64,000 nt of DNA from CAWDYA01 sp963806495 (GCA_963806495.1 CAWDYA010000008.1:1-64000), one strand, 5' to 3'; shown: positions 43,798 to 52,970, counted from the first letter of the stretch. Notes: generated by a model not told the origin, from the sequence alone. Numbers and translations: made by a program.

Positions 43798-44187
43798 GTG
43801 GGCAAGACGGCAACGAAGATGGACAAGAAGACGGTTGAGTCGTACAAGAAGAAACTGCTGGACAAGCGCCGCGAGCTGATGGCCGCCTACACCAAGAACC
43901 GGCAGCACGGCAGGGAATCGGACGAAGGCGGGTCCCAGGATCTCGCCGACAAGGCGTCGAGCTCCTACGCCAAGGAGTTTCTCTACTCCCTGAGCAACAC
44001 GGAGCGCAGCATCCTGTCGGAGATCGAGGCCTCTCTGGCCCACATGGCGGAGGGGGAATACGGCGTGTGCGACGAGTGCGGGCAGAGGATAAGTCGCAAG
44101 CGGCTCGACGCCGTGCCATGGGCGCGCTACTGCGTGCCCTGCAAGGAGCGCATCGAACAAGGAGTCGGCGAAGAGGTCGCCGACTGA
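43798..44187 (+). CDS. DksA/TraR-family zinc-finger protein
   Basis: 129 residues from GTG 43798 with AAGGAGG upstream. An N-terminal coiled-coil (VESYKKKLLDKRRELMAAY onward) and a C4 zinc finger CDECGQRIS...CVPCKE match DksA-like secondary-channel factors. The coiled-coil tip sequence DEGGSQDLADKA contains the acidic tip residues. It would act with or without ppGpp on RNA polymerase. Which paralogue cannot be told. Confidence 0.93.
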   Translation: MGKTATKMDKKTVESYKKKLLDKRRELMAAYTKNRQHGRESDEGGSQDLADKASSSYAKEFLYSLSNTERSILSEIEASLAHMAEGEYGVCDECGQRISRKRLDAVPWARYCVPCKERIEQGVGEEVAD

Positions 44188-44256
44188 TTTCCAGGTGACG
44201 CCCGGGGGAGAACCGAGCCCGGCAGGGATCCTCCGGCCGCCGCCGCCCGGCAGACT

Positions 44257-45630
44257 ATGCAGATCCGGACGTTTCTCGGCATTCTCGCTTCGCTCGCGCT
44301 CGTCGCGTTCCTCGCGACGCTGGGATACCTGAACCAGCCGCTGCTGGAGCGCTCCTTCCAGGTCACCCCCACCAAGGCTCTTCCCCTCTGGACGGTGATG
44401 CTGGGAGTGTACGTCACCGGCGTCCTGACGTTCATCGTCGCCTTTCTGCTTCGCGGCTCGGCCGACCTGGTGGAGCGATGGCGTGCACTGCAGGGACGGC
44501 GCGCCGGGCGGGCGGTCGACGAGCTGTACAACCGCGGGATGGAGGCGGTGCTCGAAGGACGCGAGGAGAAGGCACTCGAGCATTTCCAGTCGGTCCTCTC
44601 GCGCGAGCCGGAGAACTTCGCGGCCCTGGTGAAGGCGGGCGCCGTCCTGCGCAGCCTCAAGCGGACGCCCGAGGCGGTCGACCTGCACAAGCGCGCCCAC
44701 CGTCTGCGCGAGACGGCCATGGAGCCGCTCTACGAGCTGGTGCGCGACTACGAGGCGCTCGACCAGGTGGGCAAGGCGAAGGTGGTGCTCAACCGTATCA
44801 TCGAGCTGCGCCCCCGCCGCGCCCTGTCCGCCTATCGCAAGCTCCGCCGCTACGCCATGCGCGAGGGGGACTGGGCGGGCGCCTGGGATCTGCAGGGGCT
44901 GATCGAGCGGCAGATCGAGAAGACCCCGTACAAGCTCGAGGCCGAGCACCGCTACAACGTGGGTATTCGCTACGAGATGGCGTGCGCCGACGCCAGGGAG
45001 GGACGCGGGAAGGACGCGCTCAACGGATTGCGCAAGATCACCAAGGCGTCGCCCGACTTCGTTCCGGCGCACCTCAAGCTCGGGGAGATCCTGAACCGGC
45101 AGGGGCACGAGCCCGCGGCCGTCCAGGTCTGGGCCGCCGGATTCGAGTTGACCGGAGCGCCGGTCTTTCTTGCCACCATCGAGGAGCACTTCCTCGCCGA
45201 GGAGGACCCGGAGGGGGCGATCCGTGCCCTCCAGCGGTCCGTCTCGGGCTCGCGCAAGGATTTCCTCCCCCGCTTCTTCCTGGCCAAGCTCTACCTGCGG
45301 CTCGAGATGATAGACGAGGCGCATCGTGAGTTCCGCACGCTGGCGTCGCGTGCCACCGCCTCTCCGACGCTGCACGCCTACATGGGGTTCGTCCACGAGC
45401 GGCGCGGTGAGTACCGCGAGTCCGCCGCCGAGTACCGTCAGGTGATCAAGGACCTCGACTACCTGAACCTGCAGTATCGCTGCCAGATCTGCGACGAGCG
45501 GTACGCCTCGTGGGTTGATCGCTGCGGCGTGTGCGGGGAGTGGAACCAGATCGCGCTGGACTTCGGAGAGGATCCCACCCTCGAGGATCTGGGGTTCTCG
45601 ACCGGCCCCGTCTACAGCCAGACCGCCTAA
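44257..45630 (+). CDS. lapB: LapB/YciM-like TPR protein with rubredoxin-type zinc module
   Basis: 457 residues. It has an N-terminal hydrophobic segment (about 5-25) and a second at about 45-67, then TPR-like helices (DELYNRGMEAVLEGREEKALEHFQ and repeats to about 400), and a C-terminal rubredoxin-like metal knuckle (YRCQICDERY...CGVCGEW). LapB in enterobacteria anchors at the inner membrane and directs FtsH to LpxC, tuning LPS synthesis. Two membrane segments instead of one are unusual, so the exact function is inferred from architecture. Confidence 0.85.
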   Translation: MQIRTFLGILASLALVAFLATLGYLNQPLLERSFQVTPTKALPLWTVMLGVYVTGVLTFIVAFLLRGSADLVERWRALQGRRAGRAVDELYNRGMEAVLEGREEKALEHFQSVLSREPENFAALVKAGAVLRSLKRTPEAVDLHKRAHRLRETAMEPLYELVRDYEALDQVGKAKVVLNRIIELRPRRALSAYRKLRRYAMREGDWAGAWDLQGLIERQIEKTPYKLEAEHRYNVGIRYEMACADAREGRGKDALNGLRKITKASPDFVPAHLKLGEILNRQGHEPAAVQVWAAGFELTGAPVFLATIEEHFLAEEDPEGAIRALQRSVSGSRKDFLPRFFLAKLYLRLEMIDEAHREFRTLASRATASPTLHAYMGFVHERRGEYRESAAEYRQVIKDLDYLNLQYRCQICDERYASWVDRCGVCGEWNQIALDFGEDPTLEDLGFSTGPVYSQTA

Positions 45631-45669
45631 GGGCGCCGCACCGACCCGGGCGCCCACCGGGAGGAGACG

Positions 45670-47241
45670 ATGTTCCCGCTGGTTCTGATCTCGCTGGACG
45701 GCTGGGGTTTCAGCGAGCGCAGGGAAGGCAACGCCATCGCGCGATGCAACGCGAAGAACATGGAGCGTCTGGCCGCACGGTATCCGAGCACGCTTCTGTC
45801 GGCCTCGGGACTGGCGGTGGGGCTGCCCGAGGGGCAGATGGGCAACTCCGAGGTCGGTCACATGTGCATGGGAGCCGGGCGTGTCGTGCTGCAGGAGCTT
45901 CTGAGGATCTCCCGCGCCGTGGAAAACGGCGAGCTGACGGACAACGAGGTGCTCGTCAAGGCGATGGACGCCGTCGCCGCCGGCGGTCACGCGCTGCATC
46001 TTCTCGGGCTGACCAGCGACGGCGGGGTCCACAGCCACATCGATCATGCGAAGGGGCTCGTTGCGGCCGCGCGCGATCGTGGTGTGGAGAGGATCTTCCT
46101 CCACGCCTTCCTGGACGGCCGGGACACACCGCCGCGATGCGCCATGCAGTACATCGACGAGATGGAGAAGTTCTTCTCCGAACGGAATGCCGGCGCGTTC
46201 GGCACGGTGATCGGCCGGTACTGGGCGATGGATCGTGACAACCGCTGGGAGCGCACCGAAAGCGCCTATCGCGCGATGACCCGCGGCGAGGGATACCGGG
46301 CCGCCGGCGCGGCCGCGGCGCTGCGCGCCGCCTACGAGCGCGGCGAGGACGACGAGTTCGTCAAGCCGACGGTGATCGTGGACGAGGACGCCGAGCCGGG
46401 CGACGCCCCCGGGCTGGTGCGCGACGGCGACGCGATTATCTTCTTCAACTTCCGCGCCGATCGGGCGCGCCAGATGACGCGCGCCTTCACACAGAGCGGC
46501 TTCGATCGGTTCGAGCGGCCCGACCCGCCGCAGCTCGCCTCCTATGTCTGCATGACCCGGTACGACGCCTCCTTCGACCTGCCGATCGCCTTTCCGCCGA
46601 CCGCTCCGCGTCACGTCCTGGGCGAGGTGCTGTCCGTCGCCGGCCTGCGGCAGCTGCGTATCGCCGAGACCGAGAAGTACGCCCACGTGACCTTCTTCTT
46701 CAACGGCGGCGAGGAGAAGCCGTTCGATGGCGAGGATCGGATCCTTATCCCCTCTCCCAAGGTGGCCACCTACGACAGGCAGCCCGAGATGAGCGCCGCC
46801 GAGGTCACCGACGCCCTCATCGATCGGCTGCGCTCCGACCACCGGGAGCTCGTGGTCATCCTCAATTTCGCCAATGCCGACATGGTGGGGCACACCGGCG
46901 ACTTCGATGCCACGGTGCGTGCCTGCCGGTTCGTGGACGAATGCGTCGGGCGCGTCGTCGGCGAGGTGCTCTCCATGGGAGGGCGCGCCGTGGTGACGGC
47001 GGACCATGGCAACGCCGAGCAGATGATCGATCCCGCAAGCGGCGGCCCGCACACCGCCCACACCCTGAACCCGGTGCCGGTGATCGTCGTGGACGAGAAG
47101 CGCTCCGGCCCGGCGCGCCCCCCGCTGCGCGGCGGCGCCGCCCTGGCCGACGTCGCCCCGACCATGCTCTCCATGCTCGAAATCCCGCAGCCGGCGGAGA
47201 TGACGGGGCGGAGCCTGTTCGAGATCGATCGTCCCGAATGA
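45670..47241 (+). CDS. gpmI: 2,3-bisphosphoglycerate-independent phosphoglycerate mutase
   Basis: 523 residues with GGGAGGAG ahead of ATG 45670. It is an alkaline-phosphatase-superfamily enzyme with two manganese ions: ISLDGWGF metal site, the phospho-serine in GNSEVGHMCMG, LHLLGLTSDGGVHSH, FFNFRADRARQM and TADHGNAEQM. It interconverts 3- and 2-phosphoglycerate in glycolysis. Confidence 0.98.
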   Translation: MFPLVLISLDGWGFSERREGNAIARCNAKNMERLAARYPSTLLSASGLAVGLPEGQMGNSEVGHMCMGAGRVVLQELLRISRAVENGELTDNEVLVKAMDAVAAGGHALHLLGLTSDGGVHSHIDHAKGLVAAARDRGVERIFLHAFLDGRDTPPRCAMQYIDEMEKFFSERNAGAFGTVIGRYWAMDRDNRWERTESAYRAMTRGEGYRAAGAAAALRAAYERGEDDEFVKPTVIVDEDAEPGDAPGLVRDGDAIIFFNFRADRARQMTRAFTQSGFDRFERPDPPQLASYVCMTRYDASFDLPIAFPPTAPRHVLGEVLSVAGLRQLRIAETEKYAHVTFFFNGGEEKPFDGEDRILIPSPKVATYDRQPEMSAAEVTDALIDRLRSDHRELVVILNFANADMVGHTGDFDATVRACRFVDECVGRVVGEVLSMGGRAVVTADHGNAEQMIDPASGGPHTAHTLNPVPVIVVDEKRSGPARPPLRGGAALADVAPTMLSMLEIPQPAEMTGRSLFEIDRPE

Positions 47242-47289
47242 GGGCCGGGCCCGCCGCCCGTCTCGTTGATAAGAGGATCAGCGCCCGCT

Positions 47290-48012
47290 ATGATGCTTCG
47301 GTCCCTGCCCGGATGCGTCCGTCGCACCGCTCTTGCGGCGAAGTGGCTCTCCCGGATCACCGTGGAGACCACGTTGCCGGCCGACTGTCCGGCCTGCGGC
47401 GGCCCGCTGGGCGAGCCCCGGGCCGGCATCTGCGGGCCCTGCTGGCGGGAGGCTCTGGGACGGGACGGATCCCCCGGCGGATCGTTGCGGGCCATGCCGG
47501 GGCGGTTCCCCGCCAGCCTCACGGCGGTGGGGGCCTACGAGGGCCGGCTCCGGGCGATCATCCGGTGCCTGAAGTTCGGGGATCTGCCGGGGATCGGCGT
47601 TCCGCTGGGCGAGGCCCTGGGCTCGCGACTGGAGGCGTCACGCGTGCATGCCGACATCGTCGTCCCCGTTCCGCTGCACTGGCGGCGACGCTGGCGGCGC
47701 GGGTACAACCAGGCGGAGGTGATCGCCCGGCGCGTTGCGGGCCGTCTCGGGCTCGACATCGGCCCGGACGTACTGAAGAGAATTCGCTCCACACGCTCCC
47801 AGACGGGGCGCAGCCGGCGGGACCGGGCCGACAACGTCCGTGGGGCCTTTGCCGCGGCGCGTCCCGGGCTTTCGGGGGCGGATGTCCTGCTGATCGACGA
47901 CGTGGTGACCACGGGAGCGACGATGAGGGAGTGCGCCCGCGCCCTGAGGGCGGCGGGCGTTCATAGCGTGCATGCCGCGGCACCGGCCCGGACGCGCGCG
48001 CGCATTCACTGA
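47290..48012 (+). CDS. ComF-family phosphoribosyltransferase-like protein
   Basis: 240 residues from ATG 47290. An N-terminal zinc ribbon (CPACGGPL...CGPCW) precedes a PRTase domain with VPVPLHWRRRWRRGYNQAE, RSTRSQTGRSRRDRADNVRGAF and the PRPP motif DVLLIDDVVTTGATM. ComF proteins help in DNA uptake and handling of single-stranded DNA. The role outside naturally competent bacteria is unclear. Confidence 0.94.
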   Translation: MMLRSLPGCVRRTALAAKWLSRITVETTLPADCPACGGPLGEPRAGICGPCWREALGRDGSPGGSLRAMPGRFPASLTAVGAYEGRLRAIIRCLKFGDLPGIGVPLGEALGSRLEASRVHADIVVPVPLHWRRRWRRGYNQAEVIARRVAGRLGLDIGPDVLKRIRSTRSQTGRSRRDRADNVRGAFAAARPGLSGADVLLIDDVVTTGATMRECARALRAAGVHSVHAAAPARTRARIH

Positions 48013-48030
48013 CGAGGGGTATCGGGAATC

Positions 48031-49014
48031 ATGGGTTCATACGCGATGCGAACGTTCCACCGGGCCGCCGCGGCGGCTCTCGTCTCCGTCACCTTGCTCG
48101 CGGCGCTGCCCGCCGGCATCACGCGCGCCGAGGAGGCGAAGACCCCCGCGGAGCCGCTGCAGGCGACGCTGGAGATCCTCAAGCCGTTCACCTACGCGGG
48201 CGATCCGCTGCTCGTGAGGCTCGCCGTGTTCAACACGGGCGACAAGCCGTACGACAACAGCAAGGGGATCAATCTCGTCGGCGGCCTGAAGGTCACGGGC
48301 GTCTCACGGGGCAACATTCCGCTCAAGGGGAAGAGCCTCGAGATCGACGCGAAACAGCAGCCGGCCCAGATCGCGCCCGGCGGTTTTTTCGGAGTGATCC
48401 AGGACGTCGCCTCCGTGGCGCCCGATCTGTCCGGCGCCGACACCTACAACATCTCATGGAGCGGCGTCGGCGTCACCGCGGCCCCCGTGACGGTGAAGGT
48501 GATCCCCAAGTACGATCCCGACGCATCGTACGTGGCGGTGATGGAGACCGATTACGGCTACCTGGAGTTCGCGCTCCTGTCGAAGAAGGCCCCGAAGCAC
48601 GTGCAGAACTTCTACGACCTCGCCATGCAGGGGTTCTATGACGGCACCTACCTGCATCAGGTGATCAAGGGAGTCGAGCTGCGCGGCGGCGACCCCCTGG
48701 GCACCGGCAACGGATGGCCGGGATACGCCCTCGAGCCGGAGATCTCGCCCGGTCTGGAGCACAAGCGCGGGACGCTCTCGATGGTGAAGCTGGGCGGCGA
48801 GGGCCAGGACAACGGATCGCAGTTCGTGATCACGCTCGGGCCGGCGAAGAAGTACGACGGCACGCTCAGCATCTTCGGCCAGCTCACGAAGGGCGAGGAC
48901 ACTCTCAAGGCGATCGAGAACATCCCCACCTCCGGCCAGTCCAACCCGCCCTACTTCCGGCCGATCAAGCCGGTCGTGATCCGGAGCGTGACGATCAAGC
49001 AGGCCCAATCGTAG
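48031..49014 (+). CDS. Secreted cyclophilin-type peptidyl-prolyl isomerase with N-terminal beta domain
   Basis: 327 residues. The signal peptide is followed by a beta-rich domain (about 40-165, LEILKPFTYAGDPLLVRLAVFN) resembling intracellular-proteinase-inhibitor or immunoglobulin-like folds. The cyclophilin domain (about 175-325) has FYDGTYLHQVIKGVELRGGDP, GTLSMVKLGGEGQDNGSQFVITLG and IFGQLTKGED. The usual active-site F-H-R is changed to L-H-Q, so the conserved catalytic arginine is replaced by glutamine and activity may be weak. It is periplasmic. The TMTC-like gene starts 11 nt downstream. Confidence 0.9.
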   Translation: MGSYAMRTFHRAAAAALVSVTLLAALPAGITRAEEAKTPAEPLQATLEILKPFTYAGDPLLVRLAVFNTGDKPYDNSKGINLVGGLKVTGVSRGNIPLKGKSLEIDAKQQPAQIAPGGFFGVIQDVASVAPDLSGADTYNISWSGVGVTAAPVTVKVIPKYDPDASYVAVMETDYGYLEFALLSKKAPKHVQNFYDLAMQGFYDGTYLHQVIKGVELRGGDPLGTGNGWPGYALEPEISPGLEHKRGTLSMVKLGGEGQDNGSQFVITLGPAKKYDGTLSIFGQLTKGEDTLKAIENIPTSGQSNPPYFRPIKPVVIRSVTIKQAQS

Positions 49015-49025
49015 GCCCGGGCCGC

Positions 49026-51053
49026 ATGTCACTGCGTCTCGGCGCCACCTCGGCGGCGCTGCATGCCGTTCTGGTGCTGCTCGCCGCCGTCCTGGTGAGT
49101 GCCGGGACGCTCGGCCACGGGTTCGTCTTCGACGACCATCTGCTCGTCGGTGGCAACGCGCCCGTGATCCTGGGCGATGCGTCGCTTTCGAGCGCCTTCA
49201 CCTACCGGTACTGGGGAGCGGCCGACGAAGCCTCTCCCAACGAGCTGTACCGGCCCGCGACCATCCTGAGCCTGGCGATTCCGGCGCGTCTGTTCGGGCA
49301 GTCCGCGGTGGTGATGCACGCCACCAACCTGCTGCTGCACGCCGTCAACGCCCTGCTGGTCTACGCGCTCGTCCGCGTGCTGTTCGGTCGGCCCCTCGTG
49401 GCGTTGCTGACGGGAGTGCTGTTCGCGGTTCATCCGATCGCCACCGAGGCGTTCGCACCGGTGGCGGGCCGCGCCGATCTTCTCGCGACGTCCTGTCTGC
49501 TCGCGGCCGGTCTGCTCGCCCTGTACGCCTCGCGGCGGCGCGGGATCTTCATCCTCGTGTGCGGGCTCGGCCTCGCCGCCGTCACCTTTCTCGGTGGTCT
49601 CGCCAAGGAGAGCGCCTTCGTCGCTCCCCTTCTGACGGTAGGCGTCCTCGGCGTGGACCGGCAGCGCCACAGCGGTACGAAGAAACAGGATCGGGAGTAC
49701 CTCGCGACCGGGATCACGCTGGTGGGGATCCAGGCGTTCGTGCTGGCGATGATCATGCTGCTGCGCTTCGGGATCCTCGGATACGTCTACCGGATGACGC
49801 CTCCCTCGACCCCCTCGACCGCCTATCTCGCTTTCGTGAACAACCCGCTGCAGTTTGCCGGTCCGCTCGATCGGATCCTCACCGCCTTTCGGGTGGCCGT
49901 GATGGGCGCAGGCAGGCTGATCTTCCCGCTCACGCTCTCGGCGGACTACTCCTACGACCAGATCCCGGTCTCGCAGGGCCTGGGGGCGGCGGAGCTGCTC
50001 GCGCTGGCGTTCGCGGCGGGGTACCTGGCGCTCGTGCTGTGGACCGCGCGCCGGTTTCCCGCAGTCATGTTCGCGCTGTCCTGGTCGGCGCTCACCTACC
50101 TGATCGTCTCGAACCTGCTCGTGCCGATCGGCACGATCTTCGGCGAGCGGCTGCTCTATCTGCCGTCCATCGGGTTTGCTCTCCTGCTGGCGATTGGGCT
50201 GATCCGCCTCGGCGCCGGATCATCGCGGCGCCGCACGGCCGCGGTCGCCCTCACCGCCGTCCTGATCGGTCTGTATGCCGGACGTTCCATGACGCGGGCC
50301 GCGGACTGGGTCGACGACGAGACCCTGTTCCGCGCAACCGTCGCGACGAGCCCCCGCAGCGCCAAGGCGCACAGCAACCGCGGATTCTCGCTGCAGCGGG
50401 CGGGGCGTATCGAGGAGGCGATCATCGCCTATCGTCAAGCGCTCTCGATCGCTCCGGGTCTCACCGGTGCCGGCGTCGCACTGGCGCGCTGCTATATGGC
50501 ACTGGGACACCCCGAAGAGGCGATCGGGTGGTACCGTCATGTGATCGAGCATGACGACGGGATCTCGGTGGCGTGGAGCGGGCTCGGTCTCGCGCAGTCG
50601 GCGGCCGGGCATCTCGAAGACGCGGAAACGTCGTTCAGAAAGGCGCTGGGGCTGTCTCTCGGTGGCAACCCCGAGGCGATCCGGGGCCTGGCGGAGGTGA
50701 TGTCGCGGACACACCGCGAGGAGCAGGCCGTCGGGCTCCTCGAGCGTCTCTCGAAGTCGGTCCCCGGCGCGCCCGAGGTGCGTCAGGCTCTCGCGCAGGC
50801 GCACTACCTGCTCGGCCTGCGGCGGCTCGAGGAGGGCGACGGGGAGGCGTACCGAAGAGAGATGGGCGCCGTCCTCGAGATCGATCCGGACCACGGGCCG
50901 GCCCTCTTCAATCTGGCCCAGGACGCGCTGTCCCGGGGCGACCGGGAGGAAGCGCGCCGGCGCGCCGAGGAAGGCCTGCGCGCCGGCTTCACCTTCCCGC
51001 CCGGATTCCTCGAGCAGTGCGGGCTCGATGCATCGGGGCTCAGGCTGCCCTGA
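49026..51053 (+). CDS. TMTC/DUF1736-like membrane glycosyltransferase with C-terminal TPRs
   Basis: 675 residues from ATG 49026. About ten to twelve membrane segments in the N-terminal 440 residues follow a GT-C pattern with an acidic first loop (GHGFVFDDHLLVGGN) typical of O-mannosyltransferase-like and TMTC proteins. The C-terminal 230 residues form TPR repeats (SAKAHSNRGFSLQRAGRIEEAIIAYRQAL and following). It probably transfers sugar from a lipid donor to exported proteins; the substrate is unknown. The 3' end overlaps the convergent hsp20 gene by 14 bp. Confidence 0.87.
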   Translation: MSLRLGATSAALHAVLVLLAAVLVSAGTLGHGFVFDDHLLVGGNAPVILGDASLSSAFTYRYWGAADEASPNELYRPATILSLAIPARLFGQSAVVMHATNLLLHAVNALLVYALVRVLFGRPLVALLTGVLFAVHPIATEAFAPVAGRADLLATSCLLAAGLLALYASRRRGIFILVCGLGLAAVTFLGGLAKESAFVAPLLTVGVLGVDRQRHSGTKKQDREYLATGITLVGIQAFVLAMIMLLRFGILGYVYRMTPPSTPSTAYLAFVNNPLQFAGPLDRILTAFRVAVMGAGRLIFPLTLSADYSYDQIPVSQGLGAAELLALAFAAGYLALVLWTARRFPAVMFALSWSALTYLIVSNLLVPIGTIFGERLLYLPSIGFALLLAIGLIRLGAGSSRRRTAAVALTAVLIGLYAGRSMTRAADWVDDETLFRATVATSPRSAKAHSNRGFSLQRAGRIEEAIIAYRQALSIAPGLTGAGVALARCYMALGHPEEAIGWYRHVIEHDDGISVAWSGLGLAQSAAGHLEDAETSFRKALGLSLGGNPEAIRGLAEVMSRTHREEQAVGLLERLSKSVPGAPEVRQALAQAHYLLGLRRLEEGDGEAYRREMGAVLEIDPDHGPALFNLAQDALSRGDREEARRRAEEGLRAGFTFPPGFLEQCGLDASGLRLP

Positions 51054-51609
51054 CGTCCTTCTTCCCGCCCGAGGACTTTGTCTCGACCGGGATCTTCTTC
51101 GCCGCCTTCGCCAGCGACACGGCCGGGCAGGTGATCTCGAGCACACCATCCGTGTAGGTGGCCTTGATCCTGTCCGGCTCCGCCCCCTCCGGCAGCAGGA
51201 ACGAGCGCTCGAAACGGCCGCGCATGATCTCCTGCAGGAACGGCTCGCCCTCGCCCGATCGCTTCTCCTCGCGCTTCTCGCCGCGCAGGAGGAGGTAGCG
51301 GCCCTCGGCCTTCACCTCGATGTCATCGGGGCTCACACCTGGCAACTCGGCCCTCACCACCAGATCGTCTCCACGCAGGAAGCTCTCCACAGGCGGGACG
51401 AGCCCGGCCTGCCATCCACGCCAGGGTGTCATGCTCCCCGCGGGGGCCGTCAGCGCGCGGCTCTCGCTGCCCGACGCTTCCGGCGCGAGGAGCCGCTGTT
51501 CGTCGACGGATCCGGCGGCCGGCCACGTCTCGAACGTACGGCGGAAGAGATTGTCGAAGTCACGGAAAACGCTGAAGAGATCGTCGAATGGGCTTGTTCT
51601 GCGGTACAT
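51040..51609 (-). CDS. Small heat-shock protein (Hsp20/alpha-crystallin family)
   Basis: 189 residues from ATG 51607-51609, with AAGGAGGACG eight bases upstream. The N-terminal arm (SPFDDLFSVFRDFDNLF) leads to an alpha-crystallin domain (about 78-165: DDLVVRAELPGVSPDDIEV, GRYLLLRGEKREEK, FERSFLLPEGAEPDRIKATYTDGVLEI) and a KKIPVET tail with the I-x-V-like anchor. It is an ATP-independent holdase. The longer frame upstream enters the IS and is not used. Confidence 0.96.
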   Translation of the reverse strand: MYRRTSPFDDLFSVFRDFDNLFRRTFETWPAAGSVDEQRLLAPEASGSESRALTAPAGSMTPWRGWQAGLVPPVESFLRGDDLVVRAELPGVSPDDIEVKAEGRYLLLRGEKREEKRSGEGEPFLQEIMRGRFERSFLLPEGAEPDRIKATYTDGVLEITCPAVSLAKAAKKIPVETKSSGGKKDVRAA

Positions 51610-51664
51610 GGTTTCGTCCTCCTTCGTGAGTTCGTTTCCGGTACGCTTTCTTGGTGCGCCATCT

Positions 51665-51693
51665 CGAATAAGAGCGGCGTACGTGCTTGTCAA
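51665..51693 (-). promoter_or_regulatory. Possible hsp20 promoter at the IS border
   Basis: Minus-strand -35 TTGACA (51688-51693) lies four bases outside the left terminal repeat of the IS, with a 17-bp spacer to a weak -10 TATTCG (51665-51670). No clear heat-shock sigma site is seen. The insertion has probably removed whatever lay farther upstream. Confidence 0.45.
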
Positions 51694-51697
51694 GGGA

Positions 51698-51720
51698 AAA
51701 TGCCCCCCATGGGTGTGAAG
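51698..51720 (+). repeat. Left terminal inverted repeat of the IS
   Basis: It starts AAATGCCCCCCATGG and ends TGTGAAG. It pairs with 52971-52993 with one mismatch (G versus T at position 16). Confidence 0.9.
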
Positions 51721-51881
51721 CGATGTGATCGGGTGTATGGGGCGGATGTGTCCGGTCTGTCCGCCGGCGGACAGGGGCCCGTGGGCTGTTGATCGGGCAA
51801 GCCCTGTCTCACGAATGACTTGGTGCTGTGCCGGGGCTCGCTGTCCTTTGGCACGTTCCTTTCTATGCCCACCGGCGTCGT

Positions 51882-51925
51882 GCGCCTGCGCTCCCGCAGG
51901 CGCCCCTTTCGCCGGAGGTACCTCC
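51882..51925 (+). promoter_or_regulatory. Hairpin pair upstream of and over the transposase ribosome site
   Basis: A perfect 9-bp stem GCGCCTGCG/CGCAGGCGC with a CTCC loop (51882-51903) is followed by a 12-bp palindrome GGAGGTACCTCC (51914-51925) that contains the transposase Shine-Dalgarno. The second could fold as GGAG-GTAC-CTCC and hide the ribosome site. Confidence 0.5.
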
Positions 51926-51928
51926 CCG

Positions 51929-52951
51929 ATGGCCTTCACTCCTCCCTTCTGCCCCCGCCGTGGCTGCCCCTTCAACCAACGACGCCAGCGAGGCTTTGCC
52001 CGTCGACACGGTGTGTACCGCTCCGCGTCCTTTCCCAGGCCTCTCGTCCGGTATCGCTGCCGCTCGTGCCGACTCACCTTCTCGCTGATGACCTTCCGCT
52101 ACGCCTACCGGCAGAAAAAACCCCACGTCGACGCCCGTCTCCTGCATCTTCTCTGCAACGGCGTCAGTCTGCGCGGGGCCGCCCGGCTGCTCGGCGTCAA
52201 TCGCAAGACCGTCTCGCGCAAGCTCGCCCGGCTCGGACATCACGCCCTTCGCCAGCAGCGCGCGGTGATGGGCCGGCATGGTCTGCGCGGTCATTTCCAG
52301 CTCGACGAGCTGGAGACCTTCGAGTCGAACCGCTACCAGCCCGTCACCGTGCCCATCCTGATCGACAAGCACTCCTACTTCATCGCCTCGCTGGCCACCG
52401 CCCCGCTGCGCCGGCGCGGCCGCATGACCGCGCGCCAGAAGGCCCGCCGCGCCGCCTTCGAAAAGCTCCACGGCCGACGCCCCTCCCACTCCGACCTCGC
52501 CGTGCGCCGCTGTCTGGCCGTCCTGAGCCGTCACGCCGCCGGCGACGTCCCGCTCGACTCGGACCGCAAACCCTCCTACCATCGCATCGCCCGGCGGCTG
52601 CTCGGCGACCGGCTCCGCCACACGACCTTCGACGCCACCGCACGGCGCGACCGCGCCAACCCGCTGTTCCCCATCAACCACACCAATGCCATGGCGCGCT
52701 ATGGCCTCGCCCGCCTGCGCCGACGCACCTGGTGCGTCTCCCGACGACGCGCCTGGCTCGAGCGGGCCCTTCACGCCTGGGCCGGATGGTTCAACTTCTG
52801 CCGCGGCGTCACCATCACCGCCACCGCCAGCCCCGCCGAAGCCCTCGGCCTGGCCCAGAGAAAACTCTCCCTCGCTGAATGGCTCCGGTGGCGCCACCAC
52901 GGGCACAACGCCGGACGCATCCTCCCCAGGCCTCTCGACAGGCTCTCATGA
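51929..52951 (+). CDS. IS transposase (zinc ribbon, HTH and DDE-like core)
   Basis: About 340 residues from ATG 51929, which has GGAGG nine bases upstream. The open frame extends upstream but without matching content. An N-terminal zinc ribbon (PFCPRRGCPF...RCRSCRLTF) and a helix-turn-helix (GVSLRGAARLLGVNRKTVSRKL) bind the ends. The catalytic region includes FQLDELETFESNRY, MTARQKARRA, DSDRKPSYHRIARRL and NPLFPINHTNAMAR, the pattern of a transposase group often seen in Acidobacteriota. The DDE residues are probably the D of LDELET, the D of DSDRK and a later glutamate. The IS family name is uncertain. Confidence 0.85.
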   Translation: MAFTPPFCPRRGCPFNQRRQRGFARRHGVYRSASFPRPLVRYRCRSCRLTFSLMTFRYAYRQKKPHVDARLLHLLCNGVSLRGAARLLGVNRKTVSRKLARLGHHALRQQRAVMGRHGLRGHFQLDELETFESNRYQPVTVPILIDKHSYFIASLATAPLRRRGRMTARQKARRAAFEKLHGRRPSHSDLAVRRCLAVLSRHAAGDVPLDSDRKPSYHRIARRLLGDRLRHTTFDATARRDRANPLFPINHTNAMARYGLARLRRRTWCVSRRRAWLERALHAWAGWFNFCRGVTITATASPAEALGLAQRKLSLAEWLRWRHHGHNAGRILPRPLDRLS

Positions 52952-52970
52952 CGGCCTCAGTCCATACCCC

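Noticed and set aside
42865..47061. 1398-residue open frame on the minus strand
   Set aside because: It spans seven well-supported plus-strand genes in antisense. Its translation is the His/Gly/Leu/Arg-rich pattern that high-GC genes give on the reverse strand, and it has no domain content.
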